From NCBI RefSeq assembly GCF_019399895.1, contig NC_091878.1, forward strand, positions 310,001 to 374,000: DNA of 64,000 bases, read 5' to 3'. This DNA is from Cardiocondyla obscurior (taxonomy: Eukaryota > Arthropoda > Insecta > Hymenoptera > Formicidae). The notes under the pieces are model-generated. The model did not search any database. It was not told where the DNA came from and worked only from the letters and a program-made list of their open reading frames with translations. This document shows positions 38,613 to 49,759 of this stretch, in pieces (position 1 is the stretch's first letter; each line of letters starts with the position of its first letter). The translations under genes and the position numbers were made by a program.

Positions 38613-40930
38613 ACGTCCTACCTGCAAACGAACGAGCGAATCCGTACAGTTCCGCTAAAAAATTGCATTCTCAATTAACACGTGCTAATTAAGAGGGTCG
38701 ATACACACGTACGATCGCGCGCGCGTACGATTTCAGTTATATTCGCGGACCCGTAGCGACGCTCTAACAACGGCTTCACGTTCTTGTTTCTTTTCTTTTT
38801 TTTTTTTCTCTCCTTTTTTTCGGCATCCATTTGCGAGTTGCCAAAAAGGAAGTTCACATGGATAACCAGCACGTTGCTAGGTCGAATAAGTGCCTAATTA
38901 TAACTATCTTACATCTACCGCATCGTGTTATTACCCCACGAAACGTACACACGACGATACGGTTTTCGCCGGTGAGCCCAATGCACACGCGGACGTGCTT
39001 AACAAACGTTACCTGGTCAAATTTGCAAGGATGCGCATAATAATCATCCATTAGCCCCAGCCATTTGCGTCCGGAAAGGTGGGTTCTCACGCACTGTCAT
39101 CTCGCTGTCACAATCTTGCCGAGGCACCAAACCTGGAATCAATTGCGATCGGACCTCAGAACGACGATCACGCCGCGCATTTATTACAACGTATCGCGTC
39201 CACCTGTGCATGTGTGCGCGAAAACGCGCACGAATACGCGACATCGACGTGCGTTAAAGCGATCGGTTTTCCCGTGGTTCAAATTGGCGTATATATGTCG
39301 TCTTCTTTTTGTACAAATGGAAATTACATTTTAATTAAATGTCTTTAATGAGAGAGACGAATTTAGTATTCCGGGTTTTAATTATTTCGAGCTGCGAATC
39401 GCGTGCGCGCATAGGACGGAAAACAGCAAAAATATTCTCTGTTGTAATTGCGTAATCTACCGCGTTATACGTTAGTGTACGTGTGTGTGTATAAAATTTT
39501 CCATAATTAATTTTCTATAATGGTAAACGTTGCGAATGTGCATTATTTGACGATTAATGATTTACGCGAAGATAAAATATCTCCTTGTAAATTATAAAAT
39601 TATTACGGCACTAAGTCTTATTATTATTTGGAGGCTTGTTAAGCACATTTGGCAACCGTATCGTGACGAAAAGCGTTTTAGATTGTTTTCGACGCGCGAT
39701 ACCAGATCCCACCCGTCTGTTGTTTTATTACCTCATGCTTTGCGAAATGCTTCCCTGAAAGCGTAATGATAACAGGCGATGCATCGTGCAATAATTGGCA
39801 CACTTTGACGCTAAGTTTCGCTTTTGCATTATGATCTCGTGCGATCGGAGCAGTCAAGAAGAAAAGTTAAACGATCGTTATCGTAAGCTTGTCGCGCCAA
39901 GATATTTTTTTTTTTTCGTAGGAAAGAACAAACGATAATTACTGTAACTCTAAGATAATAACGCGCGTTTAAACGCACTGTTCTCTGCTAATCGGTGGTA
40001 ATTTTCATACAATAGTATTGAATATGTCGGTTTTATTGCTAAATATAATCTAATCCTAAATAGATGAGAGATAACGGAATGTAATGTGAGAACTCTTGCA
40101 AAAGTATGTTTCGAGCGATGAATAGGGTTAGTGACGTGGGGATATGTTGTAATTGTAAGTCGAACGATTGTATATATTGCGCAAAAAAAAAAAAGAAAAA
40201 AAGATATGCTATACAAGCAAAAAATTTTGAAATGAGGTATGTTTGCCTGATTAATACGCTGAACGCGAAATTCTATAAAGACCATTAAAGCTTATCAAAG
40301 TATTCTAAAATTACGCGAGGAAATAAATCGCACGTCTATCCCGTTTGTATAAATTAGAACGTTGCCGAACGGAATTTTGTCTAAAGGATATATTACAACG
40401 CAATGTAATTTAGAAAAATCGCGTGTAATGTCGGTAAGATTTTAAAATAATAAAGCGATACGAAGGCACGATCGCAATTAATGCGATAATTATTTAATTA
40501 CATTGAAAAATTGGCAAAGTTATAAAATCGTAAGTAAGCCCACATGTAATCGCGAATGTTGCTTTACGATTATGTCATCGAAAGTAAAATTGATAATCGC
40601 GGGGAGCTCGCAAGCGTGTAATGCAACTAAAAGTTTTCTTGAAAATAATCGCCGGGAAGGAAGAAATAATCCAGAAAGGATCGAGCGCAAAAATGCACTA
40701 GCGCAAGAATGCGACGGACAGTTGTGCGTATAATATTGAGACGAATGGACGTGTAGAGAGATGGGTGGATAGAGGACCAAACGAGAAATAGAGTAGCGTG
40801 GCTCGCGGAAAGAAGAGGAGAAATAGCGGTTGGGTGGACCAAGGGGAGTGGAGGAGGGGTGAAGACGGGGTAAAGGCGAACGTACCCTTAGGAAGCGAGA
40901 GATGCAGCAACTGTGAGAACAGGAGGGGAA
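38613..40930. other. Mixed spacer; G-rich minisatellite-like tract near its end
   Basis: No supported gene. A GGGGGA repeat (about five units) runs on from 40933 to 40957, just past the end of this stretch. The + strand before it is purine-rich from about 40740. Confidence 0.45.
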
Positions 40931-40985
40931 CCGGGGGAGGGGGAGGGGGAGGGGGAGGTGGACGAGTGCCGAAGCGGCACAGAAG

Positions 40986-41177
40986 GTGAATGTCCAAGGG
41001 GCCAACCTGTTCGAGGTTCATGGCCCCCGATCGACTAGCAAACTCTTGCAGGAAGCCATCCTGCCCAATCTGCTAGCGAGCCTCGTGCAAAAGACCGCCG
41101 CACCTTGCGCCGGAATTTTTCGAATAATATCGCGAACAACGCGCGGAATATCGCGCAACTTCTTCACCGCGCGTTAA
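40986..41177 (+). other. Orphan open frame with protein-like sequence
   Basis: A 63-codon frame opening with GTG has GC-rich third positions and a natural-looking sequence (NVQGANLFEVHGPRSTSKLL, then an amphipathic QEAILPNLLASLVQK). It runs to TAA at 41175. The frame extends upstream through CAG AAG into the G-rich tract, and an acceptor-like CACAG lies just before, but without a pyrimidine tract. It might be an exon fragment or a decayed gene piece. I recognise no family, and the opposite strand also has an open frame here. Confidence 0.2.
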
Positions 41178-44100
41178 GCCTTGCGTTAAACTGCTGCGTT
41201 TGATCGACTTCGATTCGTGGCGTATGTCAGCTAAACGTTAGATTAATAAACGACTTGAATCCTCGGGCGTTATATTAAAGATATTTTATTTTAAGCACCG
41301 CACGAACATTGTGCAGCAAATGACCCGTGACAAATTTAAAGATTTGCAGAATATACAAAAAATAACAAAATATTAATAAAGTCTGGTTAAATATTTTAAA
41401 AAGAGATATTCTTATGACATTACTTTATTTAATAAACTTTTATCTTTTGTCACAGATCAAAATGAACGAAGTATAAAAATATAAACGACACGTTAAGATA
41501 AAAAAAAAAAGAGAAAAAAATAATAAAAAATATAGCATGTCTGTAACATTATATCACACGTGTGTATATTAACTGTTTAGCATTCTTGTCACAACAATTC
41601 GCGCGGATAAAAAAGATGCCTTCCGAGAAAATTTTATTCCTTCAAATACATATTCTTGGTAAAATTCTACCGATGCAAAATATTACTGCGAGCGATAGTT
41701 GCCACGAGAAAAAGCAACCTTGCAAATGGCAAACATAAAAGCAAAAACTTGACGGAATTTCAAAACCGGAAGAACGAGCGTCGGTCGACGTGCATAACCA
41801 AGTCGAATTCTTCAAGCGCATTTCACGACCGCCTTGCATTAAATTTATAATTATCAATTGCATAATAATGTCATTAATATACCGATTTTACTGCCGCTTG
41901 GTTTATAACATATGTCTGGCATAGAAAAATGTTGGTTCTTTCTTTTTTTCTTTTTTTTAATTTCACAGGACAGCCGCCTATTATTCAAATATTAAATTAT
42001 ACAAATTTGTGCGTGGCGTTAAGGCAGACGTTCGTTTCGCAACTTCTGTAACTCCCTCCTCTCGTAATTTGTTTTCGGCTACGAAAAACTTAACGAGCAA
42101 CTTTTTTTTTTTCTGCCGAAGTGACTCTCGTCTCGCGATTATTCGCAATTGGCGAAGTCCCCGGCGCGAAAAATGTGCATAGATCAGCAACATCTTGCCC
42201 TCGATACAAACTATAATCTTATCTTTCGCGTTAGTCAGAGCGCAAATATCCCGCAACGTGTGTGAGAGATGGCGAGATTGATAGAGAGTGTATATCGCGT
42301 TACTAAAAATGTCTCTCAAAGATTAATGACTGGTTGCATGTGCAGAACGTCGATATATTTCTCATCGCGATAACAACGACAATGATGACGCGTATAGAGC
42401 AACCATTTAACAGGTAACGTTTGCCGATCAAAGCTTCGCCGGCGGTAACGAAAGTCTGTTTATCAAGCGTTTTCGAGCAGCCATTCGTTGATCCGGTTCG
42501 ATTCACCTTTTCCAAACGTCAAGAAAGCCGCCGCTTGCAACAAGTTACGGCTGCTTCGGAAGAGAGAGAAGGAGATAATAAGACAACGGCTGCGAATTCT
42601 TACAGATTGGAGATATTGCGTAACAAAGTATACACTGGGCGAGAGTGGTATTCGATATAATGGCGCTTGCATCACGCGTGATGAACTCTGCTCTCGTCTC
42701 GCTTTTATTCGGGCAAGGTGAATCGGTAATCGTTGACACCTACATCGATAATTTCTACTAATCCTTGCCTAAATGTTTGACCGACTTACGTAAGAGAACT
42801 ATGCATCATATTTTTCGTGCTCCCGTTGGTCGATACTAGCAATAATATATCGTGCAAATATTCTCTTGAGCTTGGCCAAGACGTTTTTTATTGTAAATGT
42901 CAACTGCGTAGAGCTCCATAAACTAATCGCATTTCCTGATTTAGAGTTTAACTCCCAAACCATTTTTTATTTATTTTTTTTTTTTTAACAATTTTCAAAT
43001 TACTACAGAGAGCAGAATATTTCATAATCATTGTCGAAAAACAAGAATAATAAATTATGCAACAGACATTTACCGTGCAAAAATCTGTATAAATTAATTC
43101 TTGAATAATAGATTAACAACAATATAAAATAAAAATATTTTGTATTTATAATGGAAATATTTTTTTTTTTTAACCCCACATTTACAGATATTATTTCACA
43201 TCTCTGTTTAGGTTTATGGCTAGTATCATTTAAAATTTGGTGTGTATTAAAAAAATTTTTTATTATTTTTTTATTAAGTAATTGATTTTCGCGCACTCGC
43301 CATAGCGATAGGTTGTCGTTAGGTATTTTCACCCGCCGATCAGAATTATTTCGTTTAATGAAACATACAAATCAAACGATTACGGTTGTAATTATCACGT
43401 AGCTCTTTGCGGAATGGTTTCCGTCGTGCTTTCATATGCCATACAATAATCTGCTTTCGCTCATGGGCTTCCACCAGCGCCAAAGAGTATAACGGTAATT
43501 TGTTCACGCCGCCTCAATTGTTTGGCATAAGCGCAGCAGAATTTTAGGCTGTAAGTGTCACGATCGTCTCACATGTTTAAAGTGTACATTATATCGCGCC
43601 GAAATTCGGGGACCGGGACCAGGTTGATTGCTATCACACGAGTCGCATTTGCGAATTCCCGTTCGTTCGCTCTTAATTGACTACCTTGTTGAATTCGGCA
43701 ATACGCCGCGATAAGCCCGTACTCGCGGATCTAATTGGCGGTTAAGACGCACTTTATACACATCTTTTTGTTTCTTTTTCTTTTTTTTTTTTTCTTCGAC
43801 GTGTGATGGACTCTCAAACCGTTAACTACTGACTGATTAATGTTTTATTATTGCGTTGCGTTATCATTAATTTAAGGAAATTTTATTTAAAACCTTGACT
43901 TAAATATTTCGTTCCACGTAATATTGAATAAAGCAAACTAATATTTAAAAAGTTTTTATAATTTTTTAGCAGTATAAACGTTAAAAGTTTTATTAAAACA
44001 AAAAAAAAGTATTCATACAAAAAATCAATAAGAGAGAAATTACTTGGCATTTTGCTTCACCTTTTTTTTTTGATAAAAAGAGGAGGAAAACTTATACGGC

Positions 44101-44925
44101 GTTCTGATAATGCCGTTATATAAAATAGACGAATGAAATTCGCGCGCTCTAAGTGTTCGGATGAGTTTGTGGCGAGCACCCTAAAACCATTTATGTTCAA
44201 CAAGAGCCACGATATTGCCAAGTCCTCGAGCTCGTTATCTCAATAAACTAGAACAATAAATGACGCTAGCGAACGTCGATCGCGGTCCGCTCGATTAAAC
44301 GAGCGAAGGACGGCAATCTGCATTTGCCGTTTATCGCTCTAATCTAAAGATACATTCGGATACGATGTCGAGAGGGAAAACACCTTGCAGCATATTGACA
44401 CAGATGCATCTGGGATTACAAGTAACATTAAAAAGGTATTCGTTTATAGATTAATGCGACTGATAATTCGCCGATCTGCAAGAAGAATCGAATTAACGGC
44501 GGAAAAAAATATCATATTCCGATTACGTTCTGGAGCACTGGCAATTTGAGGGAAAAAAAAAAAAAAACATTTTCTGCCCCGCGGAACCTCGAAACGTTTT
44601 CTTTACACATCGCCGCGTTGTTGACGCATCAACGACACATATACAATATTATTTTAAATTATTTATATATTTTTTTTAAGACAGACTTTTAAAAAAGTTT
44701 AAAAGTTTTTTTTTTTTTTATTTTGATTTCTCGATAGGATTATCCAGCATTGAATAATGACGCACGATGTTGCGTGTAAGATCGCGTGGAAAATAAGATC
44801 GGTCGTCTAATGTACGGGTTGTCTATGTAAGTCTGACTGTGAGAAGACAAAACCCTGAATATGGATATGGTGACAAGAGGATCGGCAGGTCGAGTCGGCG
44901 AGTTGATGGTGTCAAACTACAGTAG
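41178..44925. other. AT-rich spacer, nothing recognised
   Basis: Mostly AT-rich, with a GC-richer patch at 42400-42740. No exon or RNA gene is supported. A GGTTCGATTCACC string near 42495 resembles a tRNA B box, but no A box or cloverleaf fits. Confidence 0.5.
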
Positions 44926-45665
44926 GTGAAGACAGTTGTTTCTATTTATTATTACGTGATAGAGTTAAAGAAAAGGGGAATCGGAAGGAGGCAGAAGAAA
45001 GCGGTGAGATTTCTCCGTTTCGTTTCGGAGGTTGATGGCAAAGACGAGACGAGACGAGACGAGACGAGACGAAAGGAACGCGAAAGAGGAGCGATGGAAC
45101 GAAGGCGGCCGAAAAGGGAAGAAAGAAACGAGGAGAAGGTGAAAGAGAGAAAGAAAGTGAAGAGCACGGTGAAAGAAGAGCGGATAGATAAGGATAAGAG
45201 AAGGGAAGGGAAGAGAAGACGAGTTATAGCGAAATAAAAAAGAGAGGAGAAGAGAAGAGAAGCGGAGAAAAGAACAGAAGGGAGTAGAAGAGAGAAATAA
45301 GCGGATGGGCCAACGTTGGGCAAGTAGAAAAGAGGGGGCGATTGGTCGGCATGGACGAGACTTGTGAGACGAGCAAGGGGAAACAGCCGAAGCGGTGCAC
45401 GGTCGAGACGAAGGGTGCCAGGGCGCGGGGGAGGGAAAGAACTAAACCGAGGGTTGGGGGCCACTAGCGAGGAAATGGTGGGGCTCCGAAGAATTGGCGA
45501 GGACCAGGGGCCTCGAGTCGCGGCGAGCGAGGGGAGGCGGACGAAGATGAGGACGCGGATGAGGACGCGGATCAGGAGAACGAGGAGGAGGAAGTGACGG
45601 AGCAGGAGAAGGAGGAGGAGGAGGAAGAGGGAGGACGTCTGGTGGGACGCGGAGGGGGGTCGCGG
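44926..45665. repeat. Long purine-rich (GA) island on + strand
   Basis: Over 700 bases of strongly purine-biased sequence. It includes a GACGA pentamer array (45043-45072) and GAGGAG-type runs near 45580-45640. The 242-codon minus frame is Leu/Ser/Phe/Pro-rich low complexity. One + frame at 45540-45640 reads as nearly pure Asp/Glu, with no ATG or splice support. Confidence 0.6.
45043..45072 (+). repeat. (GACGA)6 tandem repeat
   Basis: Six exact copies of the pentamer GACGA. Confidence 0.9.
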
Positions 45666-45699
45666 GGGACCCCGCGGCACGGGGGGTAGGGGTTGTCGC

Positions 45700-46830
45700 C
45701 CCTCCGCGGCGTCAGCCCCGCTAAGCGTGGAGGCGCGGGGCCGGGTTAAACCCCCTCTCCTCGCGTCGCGAGGTTCCTATGAATTTTGCGACACTCAATA
45801 AAAAGTGGTTCCACGAGGTTAACATTTCGGTAACTATACCCTCGCCTACCCGGGACGCGCACGCACAGACGCACGCACGCACGCACGCATCACCGCGATA
45901 CGACGGCGAGCCGGATCGGACGGACGTGTATATACGTATACAATTTACGTGCATTTGTCCGCGCGCGGATACGCACGCATATAAACGGCCGCGTATACAC
46001 TCGCTCATTTTCGCACGATCGCTCGCTCGCTCGCTCCCCCGAAACCCTCTCTTTTTCGCGTGCAGGGCCGCTCTTCGGCGTACATCACGGGGGCCACGCA
46101 CGTACACGTGAGGGCTCGCACACACGCGCGTGCAAGCGGGCGGCACACGCTCGTGTATTAAAAACGAGGAAAGCGAGAGAGGGATAGGAAGAACGGCGCG
46201 GAGGGAAGGAACGCGAAAAAGAGCTCTTCGTGCAGTTAGAGAGAGAGAAAAACCGAAAGAGGGGGCGAGACGGAGGGACCGAAAAGAGAGAAAGAGGGCG
46301 AGAGAGAAAAAGACGGAAAAAGAGTAGCGTACAACACGCGCGCGGGCGCGCGCTCGTGGGCATTCGGCACGCATACATACACGCCGCGCGCGCACGCATA
46401 CCACAGGACTGCCGAAAAAACTGCACGGGAGAGGCGCAGCAACGGGCAAACCGAACCGCGCGCGAATCAAGTGCTTTGGCCAGTCGCGTTCCCAATCACT
46501 CTACGACTAGGTAGTCCCCCGGTGTGTGTCCCAAAGAAGCGGCGAGGAGAGCAGCTGGGTCCTTCGGTCCTCGACGTTCAACCGGCGCGCAAGATCATAC
46601 GCGTACAGGACATTCTCGAAATCCGCGCAGCCGACAATTGTCATCGCCCGTTTGCTCTCTTTCTCTCTCTCTCCCTGTCGCGTATCGTTCCACGATCCCG
46701 CGGCGCGTGTTACGCACAAGGTGTTATCAATTTCATTCACCCTCCGCCGAATTCTTCTACTTTTTTTCCCCCCTTTTTCCTCGCTTTTCCCCGTTATTGC
46801 GCGCGTTTCGAAAGAGTAAATTAATTCGGG
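45700..46830. other. CpG-rich block with short tandem motifs, possible promoter region
   Basis: It contains an ACGC run near 45870-45890, a GCTC run near 46018-46035 and purine-rich 46150-46330. The 249-codon minus frame is Arg/Ser/Leu/Phe-rich and has no domain. Its position just upstream of the leader-like block ending at 47850 suggests promoter DNA, but this is inference. Confidence 0.35.
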
Positions 46831-47129
46831 GTGTCCAACGGAGTGTCGTCAAGAAAGGAAAAAAAAAAATAAAATAATAATAATAAAAAAAAAACACAGA
46901 GAGAGAAAGATTAAGTGCGCGTTTCCTCGAGTTATACCGACGTCACGAAGGACCAGACGGAAAAGCAGTGTGAGTACGCGTTACGGTGATCCAGTTACGC
47001 GCGTTCTACACGAGAAGAAGAGGGAAAGGAAGGCGACTTCCCTGAAAAGAGATATACTCGGTGTGAGTGATTGCCATGATACTCGCGCTATTAAATCTCG
47101 CTTGACGTTTTTTTTTTTTCTTTAAAAAA

Positions 47130-47850
47130 ATTATTCGATTGATCGGCGGATCCGAGGAGAATCTTGTAACGGAGAGTGGACGAAGAACACGAAGAGCAAA
47201 GTGCGCCACGTCGATTCAAGAGGACAAGCTGCAAGGAGGAAGGAAGAATGATAAAGAGCTAGCGGCTGGAAACGATCGGAGATTTTTTTTTGTTTTTTCC
47301 GTTACGCGATTTTCGCGTGCTTCCGAGATTCGTGTCTTCGGCGATCTAGAGGGGGTGATCTTTGTGAAGACGACTGTGAGAAATCTGACGGGAAAGACCT
47401 CCGGTCTGAGTCCGATTATTGGGATTCGCCAATGAAACGTGCAACTGTCCCGTACGTTGTTATACGTTCGCTAACGGTCCGCTCGTTCGTCGGAGATTCC
47501 ACGTGCGATTTCGTACAATTTCCGCCAGCTGGATAAGACGGCGTGGAATACGATAGAGATCAGCCGGCAGCGATTCGAAGACTGAAAGCAAGGTGACCGG
47601 AGGAAGCAAACGCGAGAATAAAAAACGAGCGAGTAATATAAAAGGCATCATTCTATATTCGGGCGATATTTTGGCAACACGACTGGAAGAAAAAACTCGG
47701 CCGAAGTCGGTGGACGGACGTTCGCTTCGCCGAATCGTTCGATCGTCATCTTCGTCGCATCAGCAACGGCAGAAACCACGGGGCTCAGCACCGACGACAA
47801 GGACGCCGGGCAAAGAAGGACCACACTTCACTTCTCGCTCGACGATCAAG
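47130..47850 (+). ncRNA. Candidate + strand 5' leader exon
   Basis: The block ends in GATCAAG|GTACGT, a good donor at 47851. Its composition is balanced and repeat-poor, typical of long insect leaders. The frame open into the donor has no ATG after an upstream TAG, so it is best read as untranslated. The start is arbitrary. Two further donor-like GTGAGT sites at 46970 and 47063 could define shorter leader exons. The coding part would lie to the right, outside this window or not recognised. Confidence 0.3.
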
Positions 47851-47924
47851 GTACGTCCACAGCTGAGAACGGTGGCCTTCGGCCGCTTGTGCGGGCTTCC
47901 ACCGTGTACGCGGTCGCTAGAGAC

Positions 47925-48240
47925 AGAGGAAGAAGTTTGGGGGAGACAGAGAGGGAGGTAATGGGGCAGAGTGAGACGAGGGTATAGAAAAGGAGAGGGA
48001 AACGAACGAAAAAGCGAGAGAGAATGAAAGAGTAAAAAAATTTCGGGAGGGGGTACTTAAAGGGGGCGGACAGGAGGCAGGGAATCAGAGAAGGTTAGAC
48101 GAAGAGAGCACGCAAGGGTGAGAGCGAAAGAGGAAGAAGGAGCGATTGAGGGGGAGAGGAGGTGAGGGCGAAAAAGAGTGCGAAAGAAAAAGAGAGAATG
48201 ACCGAGCGAGAATGAGAGAGAGAAAGAAAAAGAAGACAAA
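47925..48240. repeat. Purine-rich (GA) island on + strand
   Basis: GAGAGA/AAAGAG-rich sequence directly downstream of the leader donor at 47851, so it would lie in the first intron if that leader is real. Confidence 0.55.
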
Positions 48241-48499
48241 CGCTTGTATGTATCTGTCGCGCGAGTCATATAGCGGGACGCATGCAAATACGCGTGTAGA
48301 TGTGCGTATTCGTGACGATGCGATGCGTGCACATGCCCCAACACCAGCGAGCGAGCGAGCAAGTCGAGCGAACAAGCGAAAGCGTACACGCGTGTTCGTG
48401 GATTCGAGCCCGTGTGCGTGTCGTTGAACACCTAGTTAGCGCTAGAATACGCGGCTGTGTCCTTTCATGAGTCCACATACGGTGACGTGTCTCGCATGC

Positions 48500-48900
48500 C
48501 CTTGCCTATGTATGCCAGACGAGGCAAAGGTGACGGGTGGCGGCGGCGACAGCGGCGGCGTGGCGTTAGTACCGTTTAGACTGGCGCGGCTAGACTCGCG
48601 CTAGACGAAGATAATGCCAGACGTTAGAGAGTGCCTGGCACATGACGTAATCCAACCGCTCACTCACTCGCTCGTTCGCTCGCCTCGCTCGTACTTTCCG
48701 TGCCGCGAGAGGTCCGTTTGTGTCGTACCGTACGTCGCTCCGGGGCCGTGCCGCGACCGTGCCACGGTCGCCGCCGCGTCGCGCCACGCCGCTCCGCTCC
48801 GCTCCGCGCCGCGTCGCGCGTACGCGCTCGACTCTACGCGTTCACTCTCGTTTTCCACGCCGCACCACGCCTCGTCTGGCACGAAGCTCCCGCCGCGTGG
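48500..48900. other. Very GC-rich island with inverted repeats
   Basis: CpG-dense sequence with a 19-base near-perfect palindrome (GCGACCGTG-C-CACGGTCGC, 48753-48771), a CCGCT pentamer run near 48790-48806, and a 13-base exact inverted pair (48513-48525 and 48869-48881). The several overlapping frames are not credible genes. It is possibly a promoter or CpG-island-like element. Confidence 0.4.
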
Positions 48901-49690
48901 GAGTAATCGTTTTTTCCTCGTTTCCTTTTTTTCTTTTTTTTTTTTGTGTGTTTTTTTTACATACCCGATTTCGTCACGTTACCGCGTCGCGTGCGCGCGC
49001 ACGGAGTGAAAGAGGAAAGAAAGAGAGAGAAAGCTATTTTATATTTTTTTTTTGTTCACTAACCGCGGGCGATTACGCTTTTTTTTCCCCTTTTTTTTTT
49101 TTTTAAGCGCAGGATTTTCAGCACCCGCGAGTTTACGCACGATATTTCGCGCGCGCGTTTCGCATGTCCATACATACATTTATTTTTCTTTCTACATATA
49201 TTACGTACACATATGTAGTATATATATACGTACATGTATGTTTCCTCTGTTTTTTACGCGTTTACGATGCACGACAGTCGAGAGGGACCACGTGTTGCAA
49301 ATATTAAACGGGCGATATAAATATTAAGAGACGTACAATTGCTATTCGTAGACGATATTTCGTACACGCACCTGTGTCTGCCACGCGGGAGTTTCTTCAA
49401 ATTCGCGTTTCCTCCTCGGTGTGCGTCCGACCCGCCCGCCAGTATTCCTATTTTTACGAGAAACCGCAGGTTAAGCTTGTTGCACGGCCGTGCAGCAAGT
49501 TGAAAACACGAGTGGACCTAGGTATAAATAGATCTTGCGAGTACACATCGCTGTTAGAGACAGAGGAGAGAGAAAAAATCGCGAGGGAGCGAACGGAACG
49601 CGGCGGGCGATAAAAACGAGGAAACGGGCCGCGAGAGGAGACTATAGAGTGGGAGAAGAGTTCTGGCACTATAAAAAAAAAAAAAAAAAA

Positions 49691-49759
49691 ATTTTAAAAG
49701 ATAAAAAATAAGAGAGAAAAAAAAATTTTTTAAAGATAAAAAATAAGAGAGAAAAAAAG
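49691..49759. repeat. Two-copy tandem duplication, about 34 bases per unit
   Basis: Units at 49691-49724 and 49725-49759 share AAAGATAAAAAATAAGAGAG and differ by one T/A shift. They follow a poly-A run. Confidence 0.8.

Noticed and set aside
42420..42510. Possible tRNA, from a B-box-like GGTTCGATTCACC
   Set aside because: No matching A box or acceptor-stem pairing at the right distance.
44952..45680. 242-codon minus-strand frame
   Set aside because: It is the pyrimidine-rich complement of a GA island. The translation is Leu/Ser/Phe/Pro low complexity with no domain.
45721..46470. 249-codon minus-strand frame
   Set aside because: Arg/Ser/Leu/Phe-rich in CpG- and repeat-rich DNA, overlapped by other long frames in different registers.
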